Origin: Paludibacteraceae bacterium | Lineage (GTDB): Bacteria > Bacteroidota > Bacteroidia > Bacteroidales > Paludibacteraceae | Direction of reading: 5' to 3' | DNA: 33,172 nucleotides | NCBI GenBank assembly: GCA_017444065.1 | Contig: JAFSXJ010000001.1 | Span: 1 to 33,172 of the forward strand | Shown here: positions 17,763-25,957 of the stretch, piece after piece | How positions within the stretch are numbered: position 1 is the first letter of the stretch | Layout: the number at the start of each line of letters is the position of its first letter | Notes under the pieces: model-generated | The model's input: only the letters and a program-made list of their open reading frames with translations | The model's database searches: none | Told to the model about the DNA's origin: nothing | Translations under genes and position numbers: made by a program

Positions 17763-18977
17763 ATGACCACTATCATTCTCAAGCCCCGTAAGGAAGAGTC
17801 CGTCCTGCGTTTCCATCCTTGGGTGTTCAGCGGCGCTATAGCGCGTATCATCTTGGATGCCGATCATCGTGCCTCTGAGCCCGATGAAGGCGAACTGGTG
17901 CGCGTGCTCAGTGCCGACCGGCAGGTGCTTGGTGTCGGGCATTGGCAGGTCGGCTCGATTGCTGTACGGCTGCTTGCCTTCAAGACCGATGAACTGCCTG
18001 CTACGTTCTGGCACGACCGCATCGCGGCGGCGTATGCCATGCGCCAACGGCTCGGGCTGTTGCGACCCGACAACAACATCTACCGCCTTATCCACGGCGA
18101 AGGCGACATGCTCCCCGGACTGGTGGTGGATGTATATGGCACGACGGCTGTTGTGCAGGCGCACTCCGTAGGCATGCACCTGCATCGGCAAGAGATTGCA
18201 GAGGCTGTCGTGGCGAATGTACCCGAAGTGGAGGCGGTGTATAATAAGTCCGACGACACACTGCCCTTCAAAGCTCAGATTGATGGCGATAAGGCAGGTT
18301 GGCTCATACCGCCATCCAAAGTGAGCGACCAATATTGGGCGCTTGAAAACGGTATCGAGGTACGTATCGACTGGCTGACCGGACAGAAGACGGGTTTCTT
18401 CATCGACCAGCGTGAGAACCGTGCGCTCGTCGAACGCTACGCTGCCGGCAAAACGGTGCTGAACATGTTCTGTTACACCGGAGGATTCTCGCTCTACGCC
18501 TTGCGTGGCGGTGTCAAACTCGTGCACTCCGTCGATGTCAGTCAGAAAGCCATCGACCTCGTCAACGCCAACGTGGCGCGTAACTTCCCCGACTGCACCA
18601 ATCACCGTGCTGTGGCAGCGGATGCTTTCGACTACCTGAGTGAACAGCTGGCAACAGGGCAGCAGTTTGACTTGATTATTCTTGACCCTCCTGCCTTTGC
18701 CAAGCACCGTGATGTTGTCAGGAATGCTTTGCGCGGCTATCAGCGCATCAATGCCAAGGCGATTGAGATGATTCGTCCGGGCGGTATCCTGTTCACGTTC
18801 AGCTGCTCACAGGCAGTGGACAAGGAGGCTTTCCGCCTCGCGGTGTTCAGTGCTGCCGCGCAGACAGGTCGCAGGGTACGCATCCTGCATCAGCTTCATC
18901 AGCCGCAGGACCACCCCGTCAACATCTACCACCCCGAAGGAGAGTACCTGAAAGGCTTGGTCCTCTACGTGGAATGA
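17763..18977 (+). CDS. rlmI: RlmI-family 23S rRNA m5C methyltransferase
   Basis: This 404-residue class I SAM-dependent methyltransferase has an N-terminal PUA-like domain (about residues 1-85, ILKPRKEESVLRFHPWVFSGAI), an EEHI-like middle domain and a Rossmann catalytic domain. SAM motif I is NMFCYTGGFSLYAL starting at Asn234, the acidic ribose-binding residue is in HSVDVSQKAI, motif IV is DPPAFAK (Asp308) and the motif VI cysteine lies in FSCSQ (Cys348). These match RlmI/RlmK-type enzymes that make m5C1962 in 23S rRNA; the exact target in this organism is inferred. It has its own promoter and no close downstream gene, so it is probably a single-gene unit. Confidence 0.92.
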   Translation: MTTIILKPRKEESVLRFHPWVFSGAIARIILDADHRASEPDEGELVRVLSADRQVLGVGHWQVGSIAVRLLAFKTDELPATFWHDRIAAAYAMRQRLGLLRPDNNIYRLIHGEGDMLPGLVVDVYGTTAVVQAHSVGMHLHRQEIAEAVVANVPEVEAVYNKSDDTLPFKAQIDGDKAGWLIPPSKVSDQYWALENGIEVRIDWLTGQKTGFFIDQRENRALVERYAAGKTVLNMFCYTGGFSLYALRGGVKLVHSVDVSQKAIDLVNANVARNFPDCTNHRAVAADAFDYLSEQLATGQQFDLIILDPPAFAKHRDVVRNALRGYQRINAKAIEMIRPGGILFTFSCSQAVDKEAFRLAVFSAAAQTGRRVRILHQLHQPQDHPVNIYHPEGEYLKGLVLYVE

Positions 18978-19129
18978 TGCAGCCGTTTCTCCTCTGTTGT
19001 TCCCTTCTCGCGGCTATTCCCGCGAGTCTTTGTGTCCTTTGCTCGGCGTTTCCAACGTCGAGTTTTCCCCCGATTCCGCGTAAAATCGCATTTTTCTGTA
19101 TGTTTTTCGTAAAAAAATACATACGGCTC

Positions 19130-19160
19130 TTGCATTTTTCATTTTTATTTTGTACCTTTG
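19130..19160 (+). promoter_or_regulatory. Promoter upstream of a structured noncoding region
   Basis: TTG at 19130-19132, a 20-bp spacer and TACCTTTG at 19153-19160 match the Bacteroidetes consensus. Transcription would begin near 19167. No convincing coding frame follows for more than 500 bp, so the transcript is a noncoding RNA or a very long leader. Confidence 0.75.
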
Positions 19161-19272
19161 CATCGCAGAATGAATATTCTGTGGGATTCACCTGCGCCGG
19201 CTCACTTTGTGTGAGAGGGTTAGAGGGGATTCTTTACATATTGAAATAGCGTTTATTGACGTTTTGCGTTCT
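19161..19272 (+). other. Noncoding leader between promoter and 6S-like hairpin
   Basis: This 112-bp stretch has no credible coding frame. It contains a hairpin right at the predicted transcript start (CAGAAT 19166-19171 with ATTCTG 19176-19181), a second small hairpin (CTCAC/GTGAG around TTTGT) and a repeated GGGATTC. It may be the 5' part of the same RNA, processed off later, or a separate small RNA. Confidence 0.4.
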
Positions 19273-19445
19273 ACAACTTGAAACTTCGCAACTTTCAACC
19301 AGAACCAGATCCATTACGTACAAGTGAACGCCTATGGGTATGACTATACCCTGCTTTGTCTTATAGGGCAAAGCAGTTCGTCATATCGGCGTAGGTTTCA
19401 TTGTTGTTTATTTGGTTCTCAGGCAATGCGAAGGCCTCAAGTTGT
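19273..19445 (+). ncRNA. ssrS: Long interrupted hairpin RNA resembling 6S RNA
   Basis: The two sides of this 173-nt region pair in nested order: ACAACTTGA 19273-19281 with TCAAGTTGT 19437-19445; CTTCGCA 19284-19290 with TGCGAAG 19427-19433; AGAACCA 19301-19307 with TGGTTCT 19413-19419; and ACGCC 19328-19332 with GGCGT 19388-19392. The apex holds two small hairpins (GGGTAT/ATACCC at 19336-19351, and TGCTTTGTC/GGCAAAGCA at 19352-19375). Between the third and fourth helices lies a large open bubble. A single long rod with a central bubble and about this length is the architecture of 6S RNA, which mimics an open promoter to bind RNA polymerase. An alternative 3' hairpin at 19435-19462 uses the same strand as the closing stem. 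The pairing is read directly; naming it 6S is inference, and a different structured RNA is possible. Confidence 0.5.
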
Positions 19446-19462
19446 GAGTAAGCAACATGAGG

Positions 19463-19714
19463 TCTGCGCTTTCTTTATGTGCATATGTGTCACCAAATAT
19501 ATATTATTATGGATTGTGTGCACGCGCGTGTAAAGAGGTTGAAATTTCGGGTCAAAAAGGTCGGAAAAAGTGAGTAAACCCTAGGAAAACTCCTACTCCA
19601 TTCCTCTCCGATTCCTTCTGGCCCCGCCTTAGCCGAGAGGATAAAAAAGAAATAGATACATGGAGGATGCCGAAAAGCCACAAGTGAGTAGGTAAACAAA
19701 AAACAGAAACAACC
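19463..19714 (+). other. Intergenic region upstream of the envelope gene run
   Basis: There is no credible gene here. It contains the first copy of a leader repeat (19662-19696) and a weaker relative around 19560-19580 (aaaaagtgagta). I could not find a TAnnTTTG promoter in front of the gene at 19715. Confidence 0.5.
19662..19696 (+). repeat. Leader repeat, copy 1
   Basis: The sequence ggaggatgccgaaaagcca, then caagtgagtaggtaaa, recurs with small changes at 20096-20128. Each copy stands about 20 bp before the ATG of a small secreted-protein gene. In this copy the embedded ATG opens a six-codon frame (MPKSHK) that stops at once. Confidence 0.75.
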
Positions 19715-20089
19715 ATGTCAATGAAATCGTTATTGCTGATGCTTGTTTTATATGCATCATTATGTACGCTCCATGCCCAAGAAGCACCTTTCAACAATGC
19801 GGAAGAAGTACCTGTTCCGTGTTTGCAAGAGTCATTCGACACCGAAGATGCCGTTGCAGCATGGGGCGTAGGAAAATCAACAGACAGGCGTGAGTCGGCG
19901 ATGTTAGCCATACAAGATGCAATCGCTATTATTGCGCAACGTTTTCACATTAACAGTACCGCAATTGAACCATATGCCAATCAATGGTGCCGGACAACAT
20001 CTATTAATGCAAATAATGAATGTGTGACATATGTCAGCATTCATGTGCCGAAAACAATTATATATAATGCCATATCAGTTGGAAAATAA
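19715..20089 (+). CDS. Small secreted protein, weakly LPP20-like
   Basis: This 124-residue protein has a signal peptide (hydrophobic core LLLMLVLYASL, likely cleavage after LHA). The mature part contains AWGVGKSTDRRESAMLAIQDAIAIIAQRF, a glycine turn followed by an alanine-rich helix like the LPP20/FlgT-N type fold seen in small envelope proteins. A second in-frame ATG at 19721 is an equally good start. It is the first of eight co-directional genes for exported proteins and, with its leader repeat, looks like a relative of the next gene. The function is unknown. Confidence 0.75.
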   Translation: MSMKSLLLMLVLYASLCTLHAQEAPFNNAEEVPVPCLQESFDTEDAVAAWGVGKSTDRRESAMLAIQDAIAIIAQRFHINSTAIEPYANQWCRTTSINANNECVTYVSIHVPKTIIYNAISVGK

Positions 20090-20095
20090 ATTATA

Positions 20096-20128
20096 AGGAG
20101 TATGCCGAAAAGCCAAGTGAGTAGGCAA
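20096..20128 (+). repeat. Leader repeat, copy 2
   Basis: This is the second copy of the leader at 19662-19696, lacking two bases (agccaagtgag instead of agccacaagtgag). The embedded ATG at 20102 is here in frame with the gene that follows, so an automatic call could wrongly start that gene 16 codons early; the signal peptide begins at 20150. Confidence 0.75.
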
Positions 20129-20149
20129 AAATCTAAAATTAACAAAACA

Positions 20150-20920
20150 ATGAAAAGATTTATGTTATTAGCTACGGTAGTAGCAATGTCATTCGTTTTG
20201 GCCATGCCTATGCAAGCCCAAACTCGCAAAGAAAAGAAACAAGCTCAAAAGGAGCAGTGGGAAAGAGAACAGCGTCAGAAAGCAGAAGAAGATGCCCTCC
20301 GTCACCAAATGCGTATGGACAGTCTTAAAAACGCTCAAGCTGAGCAAGCAGCTGCTACGGCTAAGGCTAAAGCTGATCAAGCAAAGAGAGACGCTGAAGC
20401 TGAAATCATCCGTCAGCAGCAATTGGTTGCAGAGATGCCGTGTCAATCGTATGATGATGCTGATTGGTTCTACGCTACAGGAGTGAAACGCTTTAAGCCC
20501 AATCAGATCAACTTAACTCCAACAACATTGTTGCGTTCCACCCGCCAACAACTATTACAAAAGTTACAAGGCAAGTATCAGCAAGTTATTGATGATTATT
20601 TTGATCAGATGGAAACGGAGGACGGCGAATATGCACGTCAGCATATTGAGAGTGCAGGCCGTCAGGTTATCAACCAGTTGATAAACGAGACGTATGAGGT
20701 ATGTCGCAAACAAACGCAGTTGGCAGATGCTGAAGGCTACTATACAATGTACATGGCCATAAAGGTGAGTAAAAAAGAAGTTATCGAAAAAACTATTGAT
20801 AAGATTTCAGACGATCAAGAGATGAAAACACGTTTTAATGAGAAGAAATTCCGTGACAGTGCTTTCAAAGTTTTTGAAGAGGAGAACAAGAAAGAGTATG
20901 AGGAATACAAACAACAATAA
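20150..20920 (+). CDS. Secreted coiled-coil protein with LPP20-like domain
   Basis: From the ATG at 20150 the protein is 256 residues. It begins with a signal peptide (MKRFMLLATVVAMSFVLA, cleavage near MQAQ), followed by a highly charged coiled coil (residues 24-90; many KEKK, EREQ and AEAE stretches), then a domain with WFYATGVKRF, LLRSTRQQLLQKLQGKYQQVIDDYFDQM and YTMYMAIKVSKKEV. The last part is paralogous to the next gene (shared YFDQM, INETxExCRKQT, YMAI+V, RxNEKKFR-SAFKVF). The coiled coil is an insertion relative to that paralog. The function is unknown; a periplasmic or surface location is expected. Confidence 0.8.
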   Translation: MKRFMLLATVVAMSFVLAMPMQAQTRKEKKQAQKEQWEREQRQKAEEDALRHQMRMDSLKNAQAEQAAATAKAKADQAKRDAEAEIIRQQQLVAEMPCQSYDDADWFYATGVKRFKPNQINLTPTTLLRSTRQQLLQKLQGKYQQVIDDYFDQMETEDGEYARQHIESAGRQVINQLINETYEVCRKQTQLADAEGYYTMYMAIKVSKKEVIEKTIDKISDDQEMKTRFNEKKFRDSAFKVFEEENKKEYEEYKQQ

Positions 20921-20940
20921 CATCTAAAATCCCAACAACA

Positions 20941-21540
20941 ATGAAAACTATTAAAATTGTAACCGTTTTGACGGTTTTAATCTGTAGTATGCTTGCGGTT
21001 AAAGCACAAACACCACAAGAAAAAAGATTGGCAGAACTACAAGCCAGACAACAACTTGACAAAGGCGCATATGAAACGCAATGTACCATATACGACGATG
21101 ACCAATGGTATACCGCTTTTAATCAAAAATTAGGAGAAGAAGGTGACCCTCAATTGGCAAATAGTCTTCTGCGAACATGCCAAGAACAACTTCGCAACAA
21201 GTTGGCAGGAAAAGTACAACAGATAACGACTGCCTATTTTGATCAAATGGACATAAATGGCAAGAGTTCTGCTGCTGAACATATCGAAGGAGCAAGCCAG
21301 ATTGCAGTAGAACAATTTATTAATGAGACTCGTGAGTATTGCCGTAAACAAACAATCTCTTATGACCATGAAGGAAAAATAGTGTTGTATATGGCTATTC
21401 GTGTAAAAAAATCAGACATACTTCAGGTAATGGATGAAGCTATCAAAAATGATTCGGAAGCGAAAGTTCGCTACAATGAAAAGAAGTTTAGAGAATCCGC
21501 TTTCAAAGTGTTTAATGAAGATAAACCTCAAAACGATTAA
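20941..21540 (+). CDS. Secreted paralog of the preceding gene
   Basis: The 199-residue protein has a signal peptide (cleavage near AVKAQ) and a domain clearly related to the C-terminal half of the gene before it: YDDDQWYTAF, LLRTCQEQLRNKLAGKVQQITTAYFDQMD, INETREYCRKQT, LYMAIRVKKSDI and RYNEKKFRESAFKVF. It lacks the long charged coiled coil. The 20-bp gap to the upstream gene and 3-bp gap to the downstream gene indicate one transcript. The two look like a tandem duplication that has diverged. The function is unknown. Confidence 0.82.
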   Translation: MKTIKIVTVLTVLICSMLAVKAQTPQEKRLAELQARQQLDKGAYETQCTIYDDDQWYTAFNQKLGEEGDPQLANSLLRTCQEQLRNKLAGKVQQITTAYFDQMDINGKSSAAEHIEGASQIAVEQFINETREYCRKQTISYDHEGKIVLYMAIRVKKSDILQVMDEAIKNDSEAKVRYNEKKFRESAFKVFNEDKPQND

Positions 21541-21543
21541 GTC

Positions 21544-22272
21544 ATGAAAAAGATAATATTATTTCTTTTTGTAATTATGCTTTCTCCGCTTGTGTTCGCT
21601 CAAGCGGAGAAAGCAAAGCCAGATTGGGCGGCTCATCCTGTTCATTATGAAGGGCAGATTTCGAAAGTCGTTACCATAAGCGAATATGGCACCACAAAGG
21701 AAAACACCAAATCTCGTGCTTTCAAGACATTAGAAGATGGCGGTCGCAGACTCAATGACGGTTATCGAATAATCGAGGAATATTGGGAATATAAGGGAGA
21801 TTGGGCTTATGGCTATTTTCTGGTCCAAATTAGTAATGACCTCTCATGTACAAAATGGGAAAACGTGGATATGAATACCACTAAATATCCATTCTCTGCT
21901 CGTTGCTTTGTACCTGGTATGGCTCAAATTTATAAAGGTACTAAAGTGAAAGGTGGACTTATTATTGGTGGAGAAGCTCTTGGCGTAGTAGGAATTGTAA
22001 CCTGTTATAGCATGAAAGCTTCGTATGAGAAACTGATGTTGGAAGATCCGAAACACAAAGCAACTTATAGCCAAAATGCTGATATGTGGCAAAACATTGG
22101 TATAGGCTGTATAGCATTTACTGCAGCCGTTTATATCTATAACGTTATTGATGGCGCTATCGCTCCTGGTAAACCTCATGTTCAGATTGGCTCAAAAAGT
22201 TATGATGTGGCATTCGCCCCAATGGCAACACCTCATGGTGATTTTGGTCTTGCAATGCAAGTGAAATTTTAA
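21544..22272 (+). CDS. DUF5683-type envelope protein
   Basis: This 242-residue protein has a signal peptide (LFVIMLSPLVFAQA). Its C-terminal half carries the DUF5683 hallmark FVPGMAQIYKGTKVKGGLIIGGEALGVVGIV, followed by a second hydrophobic helix (IGCIAFTAAVYIYNVIDGAIAP), so it probably sits in a membrane with the N-terminal half exported. DUF5683 proteins are common in Bacteroidetes and have no assigned job. It is 3 bp after the LPP20-like pair and 19 bp before a lipoprotein gene, so it belongs to this operon. Confidence 0.82.
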   Translation: MKKIILFLFVIMLSPLVFAQAEKAKPDWAAHPVHYEGQISKVVTISEYGTTKENTKSRAFKTLEDGGRRLNDGYRIIEEYWEYKGDWAYGYFLVQISNDLSCTKWENVDMNTTKYPFSARCFVPGMAQIYKGTKVKGGLIIGGEALGVVGIVTCYSMKASYEKLMLEDPKHKATYSQNADMWQNIGIGCIAFTAAVYIYNVIDGAIAPGKPHVQIGSKSYDVAFAPMATPHGDFGLAMQVKF

Positions 22273-22291
22273 CAATTAAAAATTTATCTAT

Positions 22292-22621
22292 ATGAAAAAA
22301 ATCATTATTATGGCAATGATTTGCATGCCAATTCTTCTCAGTTCATGTGCAAAAACTGTTGTTGACACAGGTGTTACCATTTATGGTACCGTTTATGATG
22401 CAACTACATTCAGCCCTATTCAAGGCGCAATGCTTACCCTTCAGCCCAGTGGTAGAAGTTGCTACACTGGCAGCGATGGAGCATTCAATTTTGAAGAAGA
22501 TTTGGATCCGCTGCAGTATACGATTACAGCGCAAGCAGATGGCTATCGTACAGACCGGAAAACCGTAAAACTCACTCCTGGTGAGAGTTCTGAAGTCACA
22601 TTTGCTTTGAAAAAGGAATAA
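22292..22621 (+). CDS. Small lipoprotein with carboxypeptidase-regulatory-like domain
   Basis: The 109-residue protein starts with a lipoprotein signal (lipobox LSSC, Cys19) and consists of one carboxypeptidase-D-regulatory-like beta-sandwich: GVTIYGTVYDATTFSPIQGAMLTL, SGRSCYTGSDGAFNFEE, YTITAQADGYRTDRKTVKLTPGE. This fold is a common surface or periplasmic module in Bacteroidetes. It is the shortest of four lipoproteins here that begin with the same fold and may be the minimal form. The ligand is unknown. Confidence 0.85.
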   Translation: MKKIIIMAMICMPILLSSCAKTVVDTGVTIYGTVYDATTFSPIQGAMLTLQPSGRSCYTGSDGAFNFEEDLDPLQYTITAQADGYRTDRKTVKLTPGESSEVTFALKKE

Positions 22622-22641
22622 TTTATTAATAATGGATTTTT

Positions 22642-24186
22642 GTGAAAAAGTTTTTTTATTTAATATGCTTGTATAGCATAATTTTAGGTTTTGCAGCTTG
22701 CGATAAAGAGAAAGTACCAGAAAAAGAATTAGGCTCTATCTATGGATGTGTGACAGACTTTGCCACTGGCGAGCCAGTACAGAACGCCAATGTGCAGTTG
22801 CGTCCATCTGGAGAGACTACGCTTACTGGATATGACGGAATGTATGAGTTCTTGGATATTCAAGATGGGAACTACTCTATTACGGTGTCTAAGGCAGAAT
22901 ATACAGATTTGATAGATGACTATGTTATTTCTGTCAAAAATGGGCGCCGTATGAGGCGAGATGTGCAGATTGAAAAAATACCCACCTATATACGGTTTAC
23001 CGACATGATGGGCAAAGATATCTCGACTTTGGATTTTGGGGATAATTCATCTGTAAATATGCTATCGTTTAATATTTATAACAATGGCACAGTAAAGATA
23101 AATTGTCAGGTAGTAGAATCTTGTGATTGGATTACCTCTGTATCTCCCGGTTCTTGTTCTATTAATCCAGGACAAAATACAATGATTTCCGTACAGATAG
23201 ATCGTGCAAAATTAGCTTCAGGGGAAAATGTGACTAAATTATACATTACTTCAAATAATGGTAGCAATGTTATAAATGTAAGAGCGATTAGTTCTTCAGG
23301 GAATCCTCCCTCTGTTCAAATTTCGCCAGCCGAAGTTCTGTCTGAAACTTCTGTTAAATGCACGGGTCAAGTATTGGATAATAATGGAGGCACGATATCA
23401 GATTGTGGTTTTTGTTATAGTAAAACTACTCAACCGACTATTTCAGACCAAGTTGCGAAATTAGGCCCAAAATCAGGGACATTTTCGTATACAATAACAA
23501 ATCTTCAATCTGGTACGACATATTATATTCGAGCTTATGCAACCAGTAATTTAGGCACCGGCTATAGTTCTGTAGTGTCTGTCTCGACTACTACTGGTTT
23601 ACCTACTTGTGGAGAGACTTCGATAACAAATCTCGATCCAACCACAGCAAGGGGGCAAAGTTCTGCATATAGCAGTGGCAGTGGTAGAATTACAGAGAAG
23701 GGATTTTGTTGGAGCGCAAGTCATACTCCTACTATAAATGATTCCAAAGTCTCTTGTGGGAGCGGAGATGGTGCAATAAGTGGATATCTATCTTCTTTGC
23801 AACCGAGTACTACGTATCGAGTGAGATCTTATGCTAAAAGTGAGTATGGAACAGCATATGGAGAAGAATTGATTTTTACCTCGCTATCAGGATTGGCAAC
23901 AGTAACAACCAGTTCTGCCCGTTTGTCGGGTGATGAAATAATAACAGGAGGAACTGTAAAAGATAATGCAGGTACTGTAGTTATAGATCGAGGAGTGTGT
24001 TATGGCGCGAGTCAAAATCCTAATCTTTCTTGGAATTTTGAGCATACTTATGACGGAGACGGAACAGGTTCGTTTACATCTAGGATTCCTAAGCCGTCAA
24101 ATAGAGGATACATATATATAAGAGCCTATGCGACTACTAAATATGGAACTTCGTACGGAGACCAAGTTTCGTTATATGTGCAGTAG
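22642..24186 (+). CDS. Surface lipoprotein: regulatory-like domain, BACON-like domain, three FN3-like domains
   Basis: The frame begins at a GTG (22642); the nearest ATG at 22632 is out of frame, and the GTG gives a proper lipoprotein signal with lipobox GFAAC (Cys20). In order come a carboxypeptidase-regulatory-like domain (about 30-105; GSIYGCVTDFATGEPVQNANV), a BACON-like domain (about 105-215; FNIYNNGTVKINCQV, CDWITSVSPGSCSINPGQN) and three fibronectin-III-like repeats with G(F/V)C(Y/W) and YIRAYAT motifs (about 220-315, 316-418, 420-514). The first about 215 residues are close to those of the next gene. Such proteins in Bacteroidetes are often surface-exposed and carbohydrate-related, but no polysaccharide-utilisation genes lie nearby. 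Confidence 0.85.
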   Translation: MKKFFYLICLYSIILGFAACDKEKVPEKELGSIYGCVTDFATGEPVQNANVQLRPSGETTLTGYDGMYEFLDIQDGNYSITVSKAEYTDLIDDYVISVKNGRRMRRDVQIEKIPTYIRFTDMMGKDISTLDFGDNSSVNMLSFNIYNNGTVKINCQVVESCDWITSVSPGSCSINPGQNTMISVQIDRAKLASGENVTKLYITSNNGSNVINVRAISSSGNPPSVQISPAEVLSETSVKCTGQVLDNNGGTISDCGFCYSKTTQPTISDQVAKLGPKSGTFSYTITNLQSGTTYYIRAYATSNLGTGYSSVVSVSTTTGLPTCGETSITNLDPTTARGQSSAYSSGSGRITEKGFCWSASHTPTINDSKVSCGSGDGAISGYLSSLQPSTTYRVRSYAKSEYGTAYGEELIFTSLSGLATVTTSSARLSGDEIITGGTVKDNAGTVVIDRGVCYGASQNPNLSWNFEHTYDGDGTGSFTSRIPKPSNRGYIYIRAYATTKYGTSYGDQVSLYVQ

Positions 24187-24212
24187 AAATGATAATCGTA
24201 TTGTAAATAATT

Positions 24213-25190
24213 ATGAGAAAGTTATATAATATATTACTGTTGTCAATATGCTTGTTGTTGTTTGGATGCAAGAACAAAGAAACAGTTGATAGCAACGGTA
24301 GCATATATGGAGTCGTTACTGATTTCGCCACTGGAGAACCTGTCTCAAATGCAAATGTGCAGTTACGTCCATCTGGAGAAACTACACTTACGGGCTACGA
24401 TGGGACATATGAGTTTTTGGATATTCTTGATGGAAACTATTCAATTACAGTTTCTAAGGCAGAATATACTGATTTGGTGGATGACTATGTTATTTCGGTC
24501 AAGAATGGACGACGCATGCGTCGAGATGTGCAAATAAAGAAAACGCCAACATATATTCGTCTTACAGACATGCTTGGTGATGATATTCCTTGTTTGAATT
24601 TTGGATCTGATGCATCGACAAACATCTTATCCTTTAACATTTACAATAATGGCACATCCAAAATATCATGTCAAGTGACTAAATCTTGTGAATGGATTAC
24701 TTTGGTATCTCCAGAATCGTGCTCCATAACTCCTGGACAAAATGTAATGGTTACGGTTCAAATAGACCGTTCTAAACTGGCCGCAGGAAATAATGAAACT
24801 TATGTATATGTAACGTCCAATAATGGTAGTAATGTCCTGAAAGTTTTGGCTATAGGACAAGATGTCTTGCCTAATGTTTTAACATTGCCGGTCACCCGTC
24901 CAGACGGAACCATCAACCAATGGTGCAACACATTTCACGCAAATGTGACAACAGAGGGAAATCCCGCTTATCATAAGCGTGGATTTTGCTTCTCATCAAC
25001 GACATCTACTCCGACAATTAATGATAACCGAATTGATGTTACAGGAAATGGTTTAGGAGAATATAGTTATACTTATTGGGATTTTCCACCTCAAACAAAT
25101 ACATACTATGTCAGAGCGTGGGTAATGTATGATTCAGACAATAAAATTCAATATGGAAATGTGGTATCTTTTACGTACAATGATTTTTAG
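24213..25190 (+). CDS. Surface lipoprotein, N-terminal paralog of the previous gene
   Basis: The 325-residue lipoprotein (lipobox LFGC, Cys19) repeats the regulatory-like and BACON-like domains of the preceding gene with few amino-acid changes over the first about 215 residues. Its tail is shorter and different: a single FN3-like domain (HKRGFCFSSTTSTPTINDNRI, TYYVRAWVMYDSDN). Codon third positions differ widely between the two genes while the protein is kept, so the duplication is not recent and the N-terminal scaffold is under selection. It overlaps the next start by 11 bp. Confidence 0.85.
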   Translation: MRKLYNILLLSICLLLFGCKNKETVDSNGSIYGVVTDFATGEPVSNANVQLRPSGETTLTGYDGTYEFLDILDGNYSITVSKAEYTDLVDDYVISVKNGRRMRRDVQIKKTPTYIRLTDMLGDDIPCLNFGSDASTNILSFNIYNNGTSKISCQVTKSCEWITLVSPESCSITPGQNVMVTVQIDRSKLAAGNNETYVYVTSNNGSNVLKVLAIGQDVLPNVLTLPVTRPDGTINQWCNTFHANVTTEGNPAYHKRGFCFSSTTSTPTINDNRIDVTGNGLGEYSYTYWDFPPQTNTYYVRAWVMYDSDNKIQYGNVVSFTYNDF

Positions 25191-25938
25191 ACGACAGATT
25201 GCTTTCGTCTTATTGTCATTCACCCTTGTACTTGTGGGGTGTAAGGACCGTTCATATGAGTTAACAAAAGGATGTCAGATCAATGGCGTTATCAATTCCT
25301 ATGATGATAAAAACAATGGATTTAAGATTACATTGGAAGATGTTCATGACGCAGTCATACAACACGTAGTTGTTTCTGATTCTTATGGAAATTTTATGTT
25401 TAATGACATAGCAGCAGGAGAGTATAATATAAATGCGGCAAAACAAGGATATGAGTGGGTGCTAATGATTGATGACGGGAAGCAAAATCCATATAGTAAC
25501 AATATCAAACTCGAGGACGGTCAAGTGAAGGACATTAAAATCATTATGAAGAATACATCCTCTTATACATCTGATTTCGATTTGGAACTTACTGATTCTT
25601 ACGGCAATCCTATAAATGGAAGTGTTTCTGTGCCAAAATATGCGACAACTATTTCTTTCCGTTTGTACAACGGAACAGGAAGTCATAAAAGTTGGAGTGT
25701 CTATGATACTGATAAATGTGTAGTTTCTGATGATATTGGTGCTTATTATGAGTACATTTTTAGTTCTTTTAGCCAAACGTCAGGTACATTAAGCCCTGGT
25801 CAAAGTGTGTTGTTGATAGGTAACATTAATCCCGACATTTTCAGTATTTATTCAAATTATCCTCGTTATGTGATAAATACGCTTAGCTTTTATAGTGGTT
25901 ATTATCATAAGGAGATTACCTTGAATATAGATTTTTAG
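25180..25938 (+). CDS. Surface lipoprotein with regulatory-like and BACON-like domains
   Basis: The start at 25180 lies inside the end of the upstream gene (11-bp overlap) and gives a clean lipoprotein signal with lipobox LVGC (Cys21); an in-frame ATG at 25129 would bury that signal. The 252-residue product has a carboxypeptidase-regulatory-like domain (about 30-120; INGVINSYDDKNNGFKITL, SYGNFMFNDIAAGEYNINAAKQGYEW) and a second domain resembling BACON in outline (SFRLYNGTGSHKSWSVYDTDKC, SGTLSPGQSVLLIGNIN). It is the last gene of the AT-rich run; a broken gene follows. Confidence 0.8.
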   Translation: MIFRRQIAFVLLSFTLVLVGCKDRSYELTKGCQINGVINSYDDKNNGFKITLEDVHDAVIQHVVVSDSYGNFMFNDIAAGEYNINAAKQGYEWVLMIDDGKQNPYSNNIKLEDGQVKDIKIIMKNTSSYTSDFDLELTDSYGNPINGSVSVPKYATTISFRLYNGTGSHKSWSVYDTDKCVVSDDIGAYYEYIFSSFSQTSGTLSPGQSVLLIGNINPDIFSIYSNYPRYVINTLSFYSGYYHKEITLNIDF

Positions 25939-25957
25939 ACTATGGAGAAGTTTATAA

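Noticed and set aside
19324-19533. A 69-codon open frame in the 19.3-19.5 kb region
   Set aside because: It overlaps the nested complementary blocks of the putative 6S-like RNA and has no coding signature or homology that I recognise.
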